This document shows positions 42,582-50,814 of a stretch of DNA of 64,000 nt, in pieces. The notes under the pieces were generated by a model. It saw only the letters and a list, made by a program, of their open reading frames with translations. It was not told the DNA's origin and did not search any database. Position 1 is the stretch's first letter. Each line of letters begins with the position of its first letter. Source of the stretch: Mesorhizobium sp. L2C084A000 (GTDB lineage: Bacteria; Pseudomonadota; Alphaproteobacteria; Rhizobiales; Rhizobiaceae); NCBI RefSeq assembly GCF_000502875.1, contig NZ_AYWX01000011.1, positions 149,521 through 213,520 of the forward strand, read 5' to 3'. The position numbers and the translations under genes are program-made.

Positions 42582-44375
42582 TTGAGTTCAATCAAGGCCA
42601 GATACGTTGAATTGCCTGGCGCGATTTCTGCCGGTTGCGAACGTATGGTCCATCCGTCCATCCTTGGGCGGAGCGACCGCGAGCGCCAGCGCCGTTTCAT
42701 CGGCGTCATGCTCGCCGCTCCTTTCTTTGCCGCCGGCGCCGCGGTCACGCTGGTCACTTCAGGCATGGGCGTTGCCGTCACCATGGCCGCCATCTTCGCC
42801 GCCTTTGGCCTGTGCTGGTTCGTCGCCTTGCTGGTGGCGGCGACCGGCAAGATGGCGATGGCGAGTCGGGTCGCCCTGGTGCTGGCCGGCATTTCGCTCG
42901 GCAGTCTCATTGCCGCCGCGGGCGGGTTGGGTTCGCCTGTCGCCATGCTTGTCTTGGCGCTGCCTTTCGAAGCCTGGTGGATCGGCGGCTCGCGACGTGC
43001 AGCACTGTGGGGAGCCGTGTCGGCCGCTGTCGCCATCCTGGCTCAGCCTTTGGCTGGAACCGTATTTCCTTTCGCAGGAGCGCAGATCGCGGCGTGGCAC
43101 TGGCTGGTGCCGTTGGTGTGGGCGCTGACACTGATGCCGCGTGCATCGGCGTTTCAAAACACCGCCGACGCGGCTGTGGTCGACACTGCCGACCGGCTCG
43201 AAGACATCATCGATGCGGTGGTCTTGCGCGTTGCCCGTCATGGCGAGGTACTGGACGCGTCGCCAAAGGCCCGCACGCTTTTGAAACTGCCGCCCGAACT
43301 GCTGTCCGGAAACGGCCTCTTCGATCGCGTCCATCTGTCGGATCGCGTTTCCTATCTCAGCGCGATGGCCGACATGCGCGACGGTGCGCTGTCGCGCCGG
43401 CTCGAATTGCGCATCCGGCTGCCTCAGAACGGCAATAGCCTGACGGCCGACAATTACCGGCCGTTCTCGCTTGATCTGGTGCGTGGTGAGGAACAGGGTG
43501 ACGTCTTTACGCTCGTCCTGCGCGAGAATGACGAGATCAGCCGGTTGCGCGAGGATCTCGCGGCGGCCAATGAGGCGGCCGCATCCGCCGAAGTGGCGAA
43601 GGGGCGCTTCCTGGCGGTGGTCAGCCACGAACTGCGCACGCCGTTGAATGCCATCATCGGCTTCTCGGATATGCTGCTGCACGAGATGTTCGGCGCCTTC
43701 AAGGATCCGCGCCAGAAGGAATATGTCGGCTTGGTACGGGATTCGGGCCAGCATCTGCTCGCCGTCGTAACCTCGATACTCGACGTGTCCAGGATTGAAT
43801 CGGGCGTTTACGCGACCGAACCCGAGCCGTTCCGGTTCGCGGAAGCGGTCGACATGTGCCAGTCGATGATGCAACTGCAGGCGCAGGCCAAGAACATCGA
43901 TCTGCGGGCGCAGATCGCGCCGGACGCCGGCGACATCAATGCCGATCAGCGCGCCGTGCAGCAGATGCTCATCAACCTGGTCTCCAACGCGATCAAGTTC
44001 ACCCCCGACGGCGGCGACGTCGTCGTCGGTGCCAAGCGGATCGGTTCGCGCCTGCATTTCTGGGTCAGGGACACCGGCATCGGCATCGCCGAGGAGGATT
44101 TCGCCAATCTCGGCAAGCCCTTCATGCAGATCCAGAACGACTATACCCGCCGTTTCGAGGGGACTGGTCTTGGCCTTTCACTTGTCAAGGGTCTGGTGGC
44201 GCTCCACGAAGGCACGATGTCCATCGAAAGCATGCCGGGCGAGGGCACCACGGTGACCATCAGCCTGCCGGTGAACGGACCGAAGGGACATCAGGCGGAG
44301 AAGGCCGGCGTGCTGACCATGCCTGTAGCGATGGCGAAAGGGGACAGAAATGGCTCGCTCCGCAAAACAGGCTAA
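42582..44375 (+). CDS. Membrane sensor histidine kinase, DivJ/PleC-like
   Basis: A 597-residue kinase. Five or six hydrophobic segments fill about residues 39-185. A PAS-like region covers about 200-310, then a kinase core: H-box FLAVVSHELRTPLNAIIGFS, N-box LINLVSNAIKF, DTGIGIAEED and GTGLGLSLVKGL. The H-box and the HLLAVVTSILDVSRIESG after it are like those of DivJ/PleC kinases acting on DivK, and the length and topology match DivJ. The start codon is TTG at 42582. The next gene starts within its last codons. The DivJ identity is an inference. Confidence 0.85.
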   Translation: MSSIKARYVELPGAISAGCERMVHPSILGRSDRERQRRFIGVMLAAPFFAAGAAVTLVTSGMGVAVTMAAIFAAFGLCWFVALLVAATGKMAMASRVALVLAGISLGSLIAAAGGLGSPVAMLVLALPFEAWWIGGSRRAALWGAVSAAVAILAQPLAGTVFPFAGAQIAAWHWLVPLVWALTLMPRASAFQNTADAAVVDTADRLEDIIDAVVLRVARHGEVLDASPKARTLLKLPPELLSGNGLFDRVHLSDRVSYLSAMADMRDGALSRRLELRIRLPQNGNSLTADNYRPFSLDLVRGEEQGDVFTLVLRENDEISRLREDLAAANEAAASAEVAKGRFLAVVSHELRTPLNAIIGFSDMLLHEMFGAFKDPRQKEYVGLVRDSGQHLLAVVTSILDVSRIESGVYATEPEPFRFAEAVDMCQSMMQLQAQAKNIDLRAQIAPDAGDINADQRAVQQMLINLVSNAIKFTPDGGDVVVGAKRIGSRLHFWVRDTGIGIAEEDFANLGKPFMQIQNDYTRRFEGTGLGLSLVKGLVALHEGTMSIESMPGEGTTVTISLPVNGPKGHQAEKAGVLTMPVAMAKGDRNGSLRKTG

Positions 44376-45147
44376 GGCGGTCAAGCGCCGCAGCAACGCC
44401 TTTCAGGACGGCGCTGTCGCCGTCGGCGGCATGATCTCGCGCAACCCTGTCCTGGTGGGCGGCTCGACGGCATTCCTGGTGACGCTGTTCTACGTCTCCG
44501 CAAATGCCTTGTGGTACCAGCCTTTCCCGCATGCCGGCGCATTCTTCGCGACCCGCAGCATTGCGGGTTTTCCGCACGCGGCGCCCGACGAGCCGGAAAC
44601 GACGTTCAACATCGTGCGGCCATCCGGCGCGCCGGCACCGATCAAGGGCGATCCGGTTGTCGAGCAGGTGCAAGGCATATTGAAGGATCTCGATTTCTAT
44701 TCGGGAACGGTCGACGGCATTTCCGGACCCAACACCCGCAAGGCTATCCAGGACTATCAGCAGAAGGTTGGGCTCAACACGTCCGGCGAGATCGACGCGC
44801 TTCTGCTCGATCAACTGGGCGCGACGCCGAAAACCGCTTCCGTGGTACCCAGGCCGCAGCCGCGTCCGGATACGCCGGCCGCCGTTCCGGTGTCTTTGCA
44901 GACAGGTTCGGGACAGACAAATTCCGGACAGGCGAATGCCGCGACGCAAGCGCCCGATGCCCGCATCGTCAAGATCCAGGCCGGGCTCAAGGCGTTCGGC
45001 AATGACGACATGCAGCTGGATGGTGTCGTCGGCGCGCGCACCAAGGCAGCGATCAAGGAATTCCAGTCGCTGTTCGGGCTGCCGCAGACCGGCGAGCCCG
45101 ATGAGATCGTCTACGTCAAGATGCGCGAGATCGGCCTGACCAACTGA
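44350..45147 (+). CDS. Peptidoglycan-binding domain protein
   Basis: A 265-residue inner-membrane-anchored protein. One transmembrane segment (about 33-55, PVLVGGSTAFLVTLFYVSA) is followed by two PG_binding_1 domains (about 98-155 and 200-262; DLDFYSGTVDGISG and AFGNDDMQLDGVVG) with a Pro/Gln-rich linker. It probably binds cell wall. It overlaps the kinase gene by 26 bp, so both are translated from one message; a link between cell-cycle signalling and wall growth is inferred. Confidence 0.88.
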   Translation: MARSAKQAKAVKRRSNAFQDGAVAVGGMISRNPVLVGGSTAFLVTLFYVSANALWYQPFPHAGAFFATRSIAGFPHAAPDEPETTFNIVRPSGAPAPIKGDPVVEQVQGILKDLDFYSGTVDGISGPNTRKAIQDYQQKVGLNTSGEIDALLLDQLGATPKTASVVPRPQPRPDTPAAVPVSLQTGSGQTNSGQANAATQAPDARIVKIQAGLKAFGNDDMQLDGVVGARTKAAIKEFQSLFGLPQTGEPDEIVYVKMREIGLTN

Positions 45148-45187
45148 CGGCTGAACGACGGCTCGCCCAGCGGCGGAAATATCGACA

Positions 45188-45240
45188 AAGCAATTCCAGG
45201 AAAAGTGTGAAACGGTTTTCCGTCCGGAATCGCGTCAAAC
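45188..45240. repeat. Rhizobial intergenic palindrome (AGAGCAATTCCAGG type), copy 2
   Basis: Starts AAGCAATTCCAGGAAAAGTG and ends GGAATCGCGTCAAAC, closely matching the element at 41064-41140 but without its nested stem. First of three palindromes in this 228-bp gap. Confidence 0.8.
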
Positions 45241-45245
45241 AAGGG

Positions 45246-45288
45246 CTAAAGTAGTTTGCCGTTTCCTTGAAACGGCAAACTACTTTAG
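45246..45288. repeat. 19-bp perfect inverted repeat
   Basis: CTAAAGTAGTTTGCCGTTT (45246-45264) and its exact complement (45270-45288) flank a 5-nt loop CCTTG. No T run follows, so it is a strong hairpin but not a typical terminator. It is probably a repetitive element or an RNA processing signal. Confidence 0.92.
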
Positions 45289-45310
45289 AGAACCCGCCTG
45301 CCTTGTTCTC

Positions 45311-45360
45311 ATGCATGCCGTTGTTCCAAAACCGGAACCCACCTTTTGGGCGACATGCAT
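45311..45360. repeat. Palindromic intergenic element, copy 2 (inverted)
   Basis: Read on the minus strand it starts ATGCATGTCGCCCAAAAGG and ends AACAACGGCATGCAT, matching the element after sodB (34608-34654). It ends 15 bp before the DUF1491 start. Confidence 0.8.
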
Positions 45361-45375
45361 TCGCGGAGTTTTCTC

Positions 45376-45723
45376 ATGCGTGTCACATCGGATCTGTGGG
45401 TCTCGGCCCTGTTGCGCCGGGTTTTCGGCGCCGGCGGATTTGCCGCCGTGGTCAAGCGCGGCGCGACCGAGGCCGGCGCTATCTTCGTCCTGGCGCGGGG
45501 CAGGCTGGGCGAGGTTGCCCTCTTCGGGCCGGCGCCGCAGACAAGCTATGATTCGGCCAAGCCCGACGACCGGTTTTTCACTCTGCTCGGAGCCGGCGAG
45601 GATGCCTCCGTGCTCGACGCCAGGCTGGAAAGGGAGAAAAAGTTCGATCCCGACATTTGGGTGGTCGAGATCGAGGCCGGCACCGTGCCTGTCGAGGAGC
45701 TTATTTCCGTGAAGACGCCCTGA
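45376..45723 (+). CDS. DUF1491 family protein
   Basis: A 115-residue alphaproteobacterial protein of unknown function, recognised from MRVTSDLWVSALLRRVFGAG and the EKKFDPDIWVVEIE segment. It is soluble with no signal peptide. The stop overlaps the convergent DUF2336 gene by 23 bp. It sits with the kinase and peptidoglycan-binding genes on the plus strand. Confidence 0.85.
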   Translation: MRVTSDLWVSALLRRVFGAGGFAAVVKRGATEAGAIFVLARGRLGEVALFGPAPQTSYDSAKPDDRFFTLLGAGEDASVLDARLEREKKFDPDIWVVEIEAGTVPVEELISVKTP

Positions 45724-46816
45724 GGCCGGAGGTATCAGCCGCATCGTCGCTGTTCGAGGCGGTGCGTGTATCGCTGTTGGCAGGTGCTGCGCCGCGAACC
45801 GCCCTTGAAAGGGTTTCCGCCCGCCACGACCGCATCTTGTCCTGGGCCGCTTCGCGATGCAGCAGCCGGTAACGGTCGAGGAAAGTCCGGATAGCCTGCG
45901 GATGCGGGAACTGGCTGGGATAGACGGCAACCGCGATCAGGAAGGCCCTGTCCTCGCTGAGGTCGAGCGAGCGTAAGGCGGCAAGCAGTGAGGCATAATT
46001 CTGGTTGGCGGTGAGCGATCGCGCGATCTCGAAATCGATATCGAGTGCATCGGCGAGCGCGGTTTGGAAGAACGCGGCGTTTCCCGTCAGAGCTGTCTCG
46101 CGCAATTTCACATAGGTGTCGGCGCCCTTGAAAGGATCGGCGTTCGTCGCTGCCGCCTCATCGCCCGGGCGCATCATCGAGCGCAGCCTGCGCCGTGCAT
46201 TCTCGGCTGCGATGCCGAGCGCCTGTTCCCGGGCCAACTCGCCGGAGGCGGTTTCCGCGCTCGCTGGCGCGATCTTGTCTGCCGCGGCGGCGTTCGCATC
46301 CGGTTCAGGCGCACGCACCAGGGTTGGCCTCTCTAGGGCCCTGATCAGATCAGCAATGGTCGGGTTCAAGCCCTTGCGGCGGGCGATGGCACGCGCATGC
46401 GGCAGGCCATGTCGCCCGATCAGGGCGATGAGATCGATGTCGCTGACGGCGCGTGAGCGGATGAGCAGCGGCGCGGCAATGTCGACCGGTTCCTCGCAAA
46501 GGCGGCGCACCAGGGCGGCGGGGGCGTATTCGCATTCGGAAAGGGCGGCCGCCACGTAACGGCGAGATTCGACGGACACATTGTCGAACAGCGGCAGCGT
46601 CAGGTCTTCGAGTTGGCCAATCTCACGGCGTGAAGGGCGGGTGAGCGAGCAGAACGCCGACACCGCGGCGCGGAACAGCCTTTCGGCCTTTCCCGAGTCT
46701 TTTCGTACCGCGATTTGCCTGAAGTCCGAAGATGACACGAAGGATACGCCCGTACTCGACACAACCTTGACGACGCTCGACCGGGACCGTGTCGGTTCCG
46801 AGAATGCCAAGAACAA
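45701..46816 (-). CDS. DUF2336 domain protein
   Basis: A 371-residue mostly helical protein with HEAT-like repeats (LPLFDNVSVESRRYVAAALS region) typical of DUF2336, an alphaproteobacterial family of unknown function. The middle (about 170-230) is Ala/Glu-rich and likely disordered. The longest frame starts with TTG at 46816; a GTG further in is equally possible, so the N-terminus is uncertain by 15-25 residues. Confidence 0.78.
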   Translation of the reverse strand: MFLAFSEPTRSRSSVVKVVSSTGVSFVSSSDFRQIAVRKDSGKAERLFRAAVSAFCSLTRPSRREIGQLEDLTLPLFDNVSVESRRYVAAALSECEYAPAALVRRLCEEPVDIAAPLLIRSRAVSDIDLIALIGRHGLPHARAIARRKGLNPTIADLIRALERPTLVRAPEPDANAAAADKIAPASAETASGELAREQALGIAAENARRRLRSMMRPGDEAAATNADPFKGADTYVKLRETALTGNAAFFQTALADALDIDFEIARSLTANQNYASLLAALRSLDLSEDRAFLIAVAVYPSQFPHPQAIRTFLDRYRLLHREAAQDKMRSWRAETLSRAVRGAAPANSDTRTASNSDDAADTSGLRASSRK

Positions 46817-46926
46817 AGTTCAAGTTAGCGACGATCCGTTAGCGTTCCGTTAACCCTCTGCCGGCCTTAATGACATTTGGAGGCGTTGCGTTGTGCTCCG
46901 GGGAAACCGAGAGGAATGCGCGAACC

Positions 46927-47115
46927 ATGGGCATGGTACTGTCTTTCGTGCCGCGTACGGCACCAAACACCAGAGTAAAGCAAACCGCTGAAATGCCGGC
47001 GGCGGTGATCATCTTTCCCGGCATCCGCTACGAGCGGCCGTGTGCCGGCGAAGTGCGGCCGGTCGATCCCGACAAGCCGGGCTCGCCAGGAACAAAACCG
47101 GTCCCGCACCACTGA
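46927..47115 (+). CDS. Small hypothetical protein
   Basis: A 62-residue protein, MGMVLSFVPRTAPNTRV at the start and KPGSPGTKPVPHH at the end. GAGGAA lies upstream of the ATG at 46927. It has no signal peptide or membrane segment. I think similar short proteins occur in related rhizobia, but I cannot name a family. A start at 46933 is also possible. Confidence 0.5.
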   Translation: MGMVLSFVPRTAPNTRVKQTAEMPAAVIIFPGIRYERPCAGEVRPVDPDKPGSPGTKPVPHH

Positions 47116-47152
47116 GTTTCGGCGGCCACCGACCACTGGTCCGGGATCATGG

Positions 47153-47722
47153 CTAGAAGTCCTGCAACTCGCAGGAACTCTGTTCGAAGAAGTGCGACAC
47201 GATCGGCTTCCAGCTCTCGTCGGGGACGAAGGCGCGGATGACGAAGATGCCTTCCTCGATCGGCGCTTCGACGAAGATCGCCCCCTGAAGATCCTCTGGA
47301 AGATCCTTGCGCACGTCGATCATCTGCGCCGGCGTCAGCACGACGGCATCCAGAACGCCGCCGGTCGCTGTGTGGTCGTTGAAGGAATAGATGTTGTGGC
47401 CGCTGCGGTCATAGACCGAGACCGACCAGAACGGGACATGTCCAGGTGCCTTGACGCGGACCATGCCTTCGCCCAGATCGAACCGGCAGGCCGTCGCGTA
47501 AAACAGCGGGTCGACGGATTTCACCACGGGCGCGCCACCGGCCTCGGCATCGAGCCGCGTCATCTTGTATAGGTCCGACGCCATGGACAGCCGCGACCAG
47601 GCATCGCGTTCGGAAAACTCGGGCACCAGCAGCAGCACGGCGATGTGCACGATGCCGGCGCCGAGCAGGCCGAGCAGGACGGCATGCAGAAGTCCGCGCA
47701 TCGCAGCGTAAAAACTACGCAT
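47153..47722 (-). CDS. DUF1254-type membrane protein
   Basis: A 189-residue protein with an N-terminal membrane segment (about 10-34) and a soluble domain (FWSVSVYDRSGHNIYSFND). It pairs with the DUF1214 protein just upstream, as often seen, and the genes overlap by 8 bp. In larger homologues DUF1254 and DUF1214 occur in one polypeptide; here they are split. Function unknown; envelope location is likely. Confidence 0.8.
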   Translation of the reverse strand: MRSFYAAMRGLLHAVLLGLLGAGIVHIAVLLLVPEFSERDAWSRLSMASDLYKMTRLDAEAGGAPVVKSVDPLFYATACRFDLGEGMVRVKAPGHVPFWSVSVYDRSGHNIYSFNDHTATGGVLDAVVLTPAQMIDVRKDLPEDLQGAIFVEAPIEEGIFVIRAFVPDESWKPIVSHFFEQSSCELQDF

Positions 47723-48299
47723 TGCAGCCGACCTTGACGATTTGCGGCAGCGAGACGTCCGACAGGCCGGTGCTGCTGGCGATCGGCGTGTCGTAGAAGG
47801 TCAGCACGAAATACATCCTGCCGGAGCCGTCTGTCAGCAGCCAGTTGCCCGGCATCGGGTGATGGCCGGCGGAAATGATCACCGAATTGTCGGGCTGGCG
47901 CACCACCCCATAGGATTGCAGCGCCGCCAGCCGGGGTTTGCCGGTTTCGACCACGCCGAGCGACTGGTCGGCGGCATAAAGCGTCCAGAACCGTGCCGTC
48001 GGGAAACCACCCTCGATTGTGTAGGTGCATTCGCGCTTGAGCTCGGCGCCGCCCGTGTCGCGCTCGGCGACGAAGGACAGCCCCTCGGCGCGGCCGAGCG
48101 CAAGCACACCCTCGCGCGCCACGCGGGCTTTGGAATAGGGATCGGCGGCCGGCGTGCCGATATCGGGAAAGGCCGTCCATTGGCCGATCCTGATGGCGCC
48201 GACACCATCCTGGACTTTCAGCGCATACCAGACGCTGCCGCCACCGCCGACGATGGCTATGGCAAGCGAAAGCAGCGTCAGGAAGGCATTCTTGAGCAT
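47715..48299 (-). CDS. DUF1214 domain protein
   Basis: A 194-residue protein with an N-terminal signal anchor (about 5-25) and a DUF1214 domain (ARFWTLYAADQSLGVVE, NWLLTDGSGRMYFVLTFYDT). The start at 48299 places the signal correctly; the longer frame is unsupported. It is coupled to the downstream DUF1254 gene. Function unknown. Confidence 0.85.
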   Translation of the reverse strand: MLKNAFLTLLSLAIAIVGGGGSVWYALKVQDGVGAIRIGQWTAFPDIGTPAADPYSKARVAREGVLALGRAEGLSFVAERDTGGAELKRECTYTIEGGFPTARFWTLYAADQSLGVVETGKPRLAALQSYGVVRQPDNSVIISAGHHPMPGNWLLTDGSGRMYFVLTFYDTPIASSTGLSDVSLPQIVKVGCNA

Positions 48300-48418
48300 G
48301 AGGGGCCGGGAACACGAAGAGTTGCCGCTCGGGGATATCGCGGCGCGGGGCCTTGTGGCAAGCGGGCCGATGGATTTGCCGCCCCGGACCAGTTGAAAGA
48401 CCTGCCCAGTCGGAAAGA

Positions 48419-50572
48419 TCACAGCGCCGACAGCGTCTCCGGCGGTTGAGGCGTACTGAGGACGGGGGCCGACTGGAACAGCGTGGTCATGTCCCGCAGC
48501 GTCTGGGTCGTGCGGCTGGACAGCACCGGCGGCCGCTCGGCCGCCGCATTGGCCGCCGCCTGTTCGTCGCTCTTCTTCAGCGCTTCCTCGGCCTTGGCCG
48601 CGATCTCCTCGTCGACGAAAGGTTTGTCGATGCCCGGGATCGGCTTGAGGTCGATATTCTGGTGCGCGTAGACCATCAGTCGCTGCCACACCATCGCCGG
48701 CAGTGAGCCACCGGTCATGTTCTTGGTCGGCGTGAAGTCATCATTGCCCATCCACACCGCCGCCGTGTAGTTGCCGGTGAAGCCGACAAACCAGGCGTCG
48801 CGGTAGGACTGCGTCGTGCCCGTCTTGCCAGCGACGACGATGTTGGGAAGTTGAGCCCGCCGCGCGGTGCCCATCACCGGCACTGCCGCCAGCATGGTGT
48901 TCATCGATTTCAGTGCCTGCTCCGACAGCACCCGGTGCGGCGGCGGCGCATCCTTGGCGAAATCATAGACCACCTCGCCGGTGCGGGTGACGAGCTGGCT
49001 GACGCCGTGCCGGGAGCCGACGAAGCCATTGTCGGCGAACACGCTGTAGCCCGTCGCCTGGTCCATCACGGTCATGCCCGAGGTGCCGAGAACCATCGTC
49101 TTGTGTGCTTCGATCGGCGATTCCACACCCATCGCCTCGGCCATGGCCTTGATCGGGCCGATGCCGAGATGATCCTTGGCCAGCCGCACCGGCACGGTGT
49201 TGATCGATTTGGCCATTGCCATGATCAAGGTGACGTTGCCCGCCGACCCGCCGTTGTAATTGTGCGGTGACCAGCTGCCCCAACTGATCGGGCCGCCGGA
49301 AATAATGGAGTTGGGAGTGAAGCCGTGTTCCATCGCCGTTGCGTAGACATAGGGCTTGAATGACGAGCCGGTCTGGCGCAGCGCCTTGGTGGCGCGGTTG
49401 AACTGGCTGGCGCCGTAGTCGCGGCCGCCGACGATGGCGCGCACGGCGCCGTTGGTCTCGATGACCACGACCGCGCCCTCGGTGACGTTGTACTCCTTGC
49501 CGAACTGGCGCAGGTGGAATTCCACCGATTCTTCCGCCGCCTTCTGGATGTTGGCGTCGAAGGTCGTGTGGGCGACGAGCGAGTGCTGGCCGGGCTTGGC
49601 GATCTTCTTGACCTCGTCGAATGCCCAGTCGAGGTAATAATCCGGGCTCTTCTGTTCGCCTCGATCGACGACGTCGGCCGGATGCAGCCTGGCCTGCAGG
49701 ACCTGGCCCTCGGTCATGAAGCCGGCATCGACAAGGTTGGACAACACCACATTGGCGCGCGCACGCGCCGCCGGCAGGTTGATGTGGGGGGCGTATTTGG
49801 TCGGCGCCTTGAACAGACCGGCCAGCATCGCCGCTTCGGCGAGGTTCAGGTCCTTGACGCTCTTGCCGAAATAGAAGTCGGCGGCCGCCTCGATGCCGAA
49901 CGTCCCGCCGCCCATATAGGCGCGGTCGAGATAGAGTTGCAGGATCTCCTTCTTCGATAGATTGGCCTCGAGCCACAGCGACAGGAAGGCTTCCTTGATC
50001 TTGCGCTCCAGCGTGCGCTCATTGGTGAGGAACAGGTTCTTGGCCAGCTGCTGGGTGATGCTCGAGCCGCCCTGAACGACGGAGTTCGCCCGCACATTCT
50101 CGAAGATGGCGCGCGAAAGGCCGAGCACATCGATGCCGTAGTGATCGAAGAAGCGACGGTCCTCGGTGGCAAGCACCGCCTTGATGACGTGATCGGGCAT
50201 CTCGTCGACCGGCACGGAATCGCGCTGGATGATGCCGCGCTGGCCGATCTCGTTGCCATAGCGGTCGAGGAAGGTGACGGCGAAGTCACCCTGGGCGCGC
50301 CAGTCGCCGGCCGTGTCCTGGAAAGCCGGAATGGCCAGCGCCAGCATCACCACGATGCCGACGGCGCCGAGCGTGAAACCTTCGCTCAACAGTTCGATGA
50401 TGCCACGGCGCCAGCCGTTGACGCGGAAGCGCCGCGAGAAGATCGTCGCCGATTCCCAGAACTGGCGCGCCTTGAAACCGATCTCGTAGAGCGAGGAATC
50501 GATCCACGCGTCGAGCGCCAGCAGCCGGGCGGCGATCGGACCTCTTCTCTTGCGCGGTTCGGGACTGGCCAT
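48419..50572 (-). CDS. Class A penicillin-binding protein (PBP1-like)
   Basis: A 717-residue bifunctional peptidoglycan synthase. A cytoplasmic start is followed by one membrane segment (about 66-86). The GT51 transglycosylase has the catalytic Glu in ATEDRRFFDHYG, and the QGGSSITQQLAKN motif follows. The transpeptidase has Ser in GSSFKPY and KTGTTQ. It builds glycan strands and cross-links them. The start at 50572 avoids a non-homologous extension. It stands alone on the minus strand. Confidence 0.93.
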   Translation of the reverse strand: MASPEPRKRRGPIAARLLALDAWIDSSLYEIGFKARQFWESATIFSRRFRVNGWRRGIIELLSEGFTLGAVGIVVMLALAIPAFQDTAGDWRAQGDFAVTFLDRYGNEIGQRGIIQRDSVPVDEMPDHVIKAVLATEDRRFFDHYGIDVLGLSRAIFENVRANSVVQGGSSITQQLAKNLFLTNERTLERKIKEAFLSLWLEANLSKKEILQLYLDRAYMGGGTFGIEAAADFYFGKSVKDLNLAEAAMLAGLFKAPTKYAPHINLPAARARANVVLSNLVDAGFMTEGQVLQARLHPADVVDRGEQKSPDYYLDWAFDEVKKIAKPGQHSLVAHTTFDANIQKAAEESVEFHLRQFGKEYNVTEGAVVVIETNGAVRAIVGGRDYGASQFNRATKALRQTGSSFKPYVYATAMEHGFTPNSIISGGPISWGSWSPHNYNGGSAGNVTLIMAMAKSINTVPVRLAKDHLGIGPIKAMAEAMGVESPIEAHKTMVLGTSGMTVMDQATGYSVFADNGFVGSRHGVSQLVTRTGEVVYDFAKDAPPPHRVLSEQALKSMNTMLAAVPVMGTARRAQLPNIVVAGKTGTTQSYRDAWFVGFTGNYTAAVWMGNDDFTPTKNMTGGSLPAMVWQRLMVYAHQNIDLKPIPGIDKPFVDEEIAAKAEEALKKSDEQAAANAAAERPPVLSSRTTQTLRDMTTLFQSAPVLSTPQPPETLSAL

Positions 50573-50814
50573 TCGATATCCGGCTAGCAATTGCACGACC
50601 TGAGAACCGCAAACCGGCAATTTCAGGGCGATGCATTCCGCAAGACTATTCCTCCATTTTTCCAGCACTCACAAGGGCGGCGAAGACACAGTATCGGGTT
50701 TGTTGCTGATGGGCCGGGCCGGGAATACAACTCGACGCCAACAGCATGTGACAGTAAAAGCCCGCGCCTCCAGCGGCGACGTGTGCTTTTTTATCACTGC
50801 AGCACGGGCGCGCC

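Noticed and set aside
42759..44057. 432-codon ORF antisense to the histidine kinase
   Set aside because: The kinase motifs on the plus strand are complete; the antisense frame has none.
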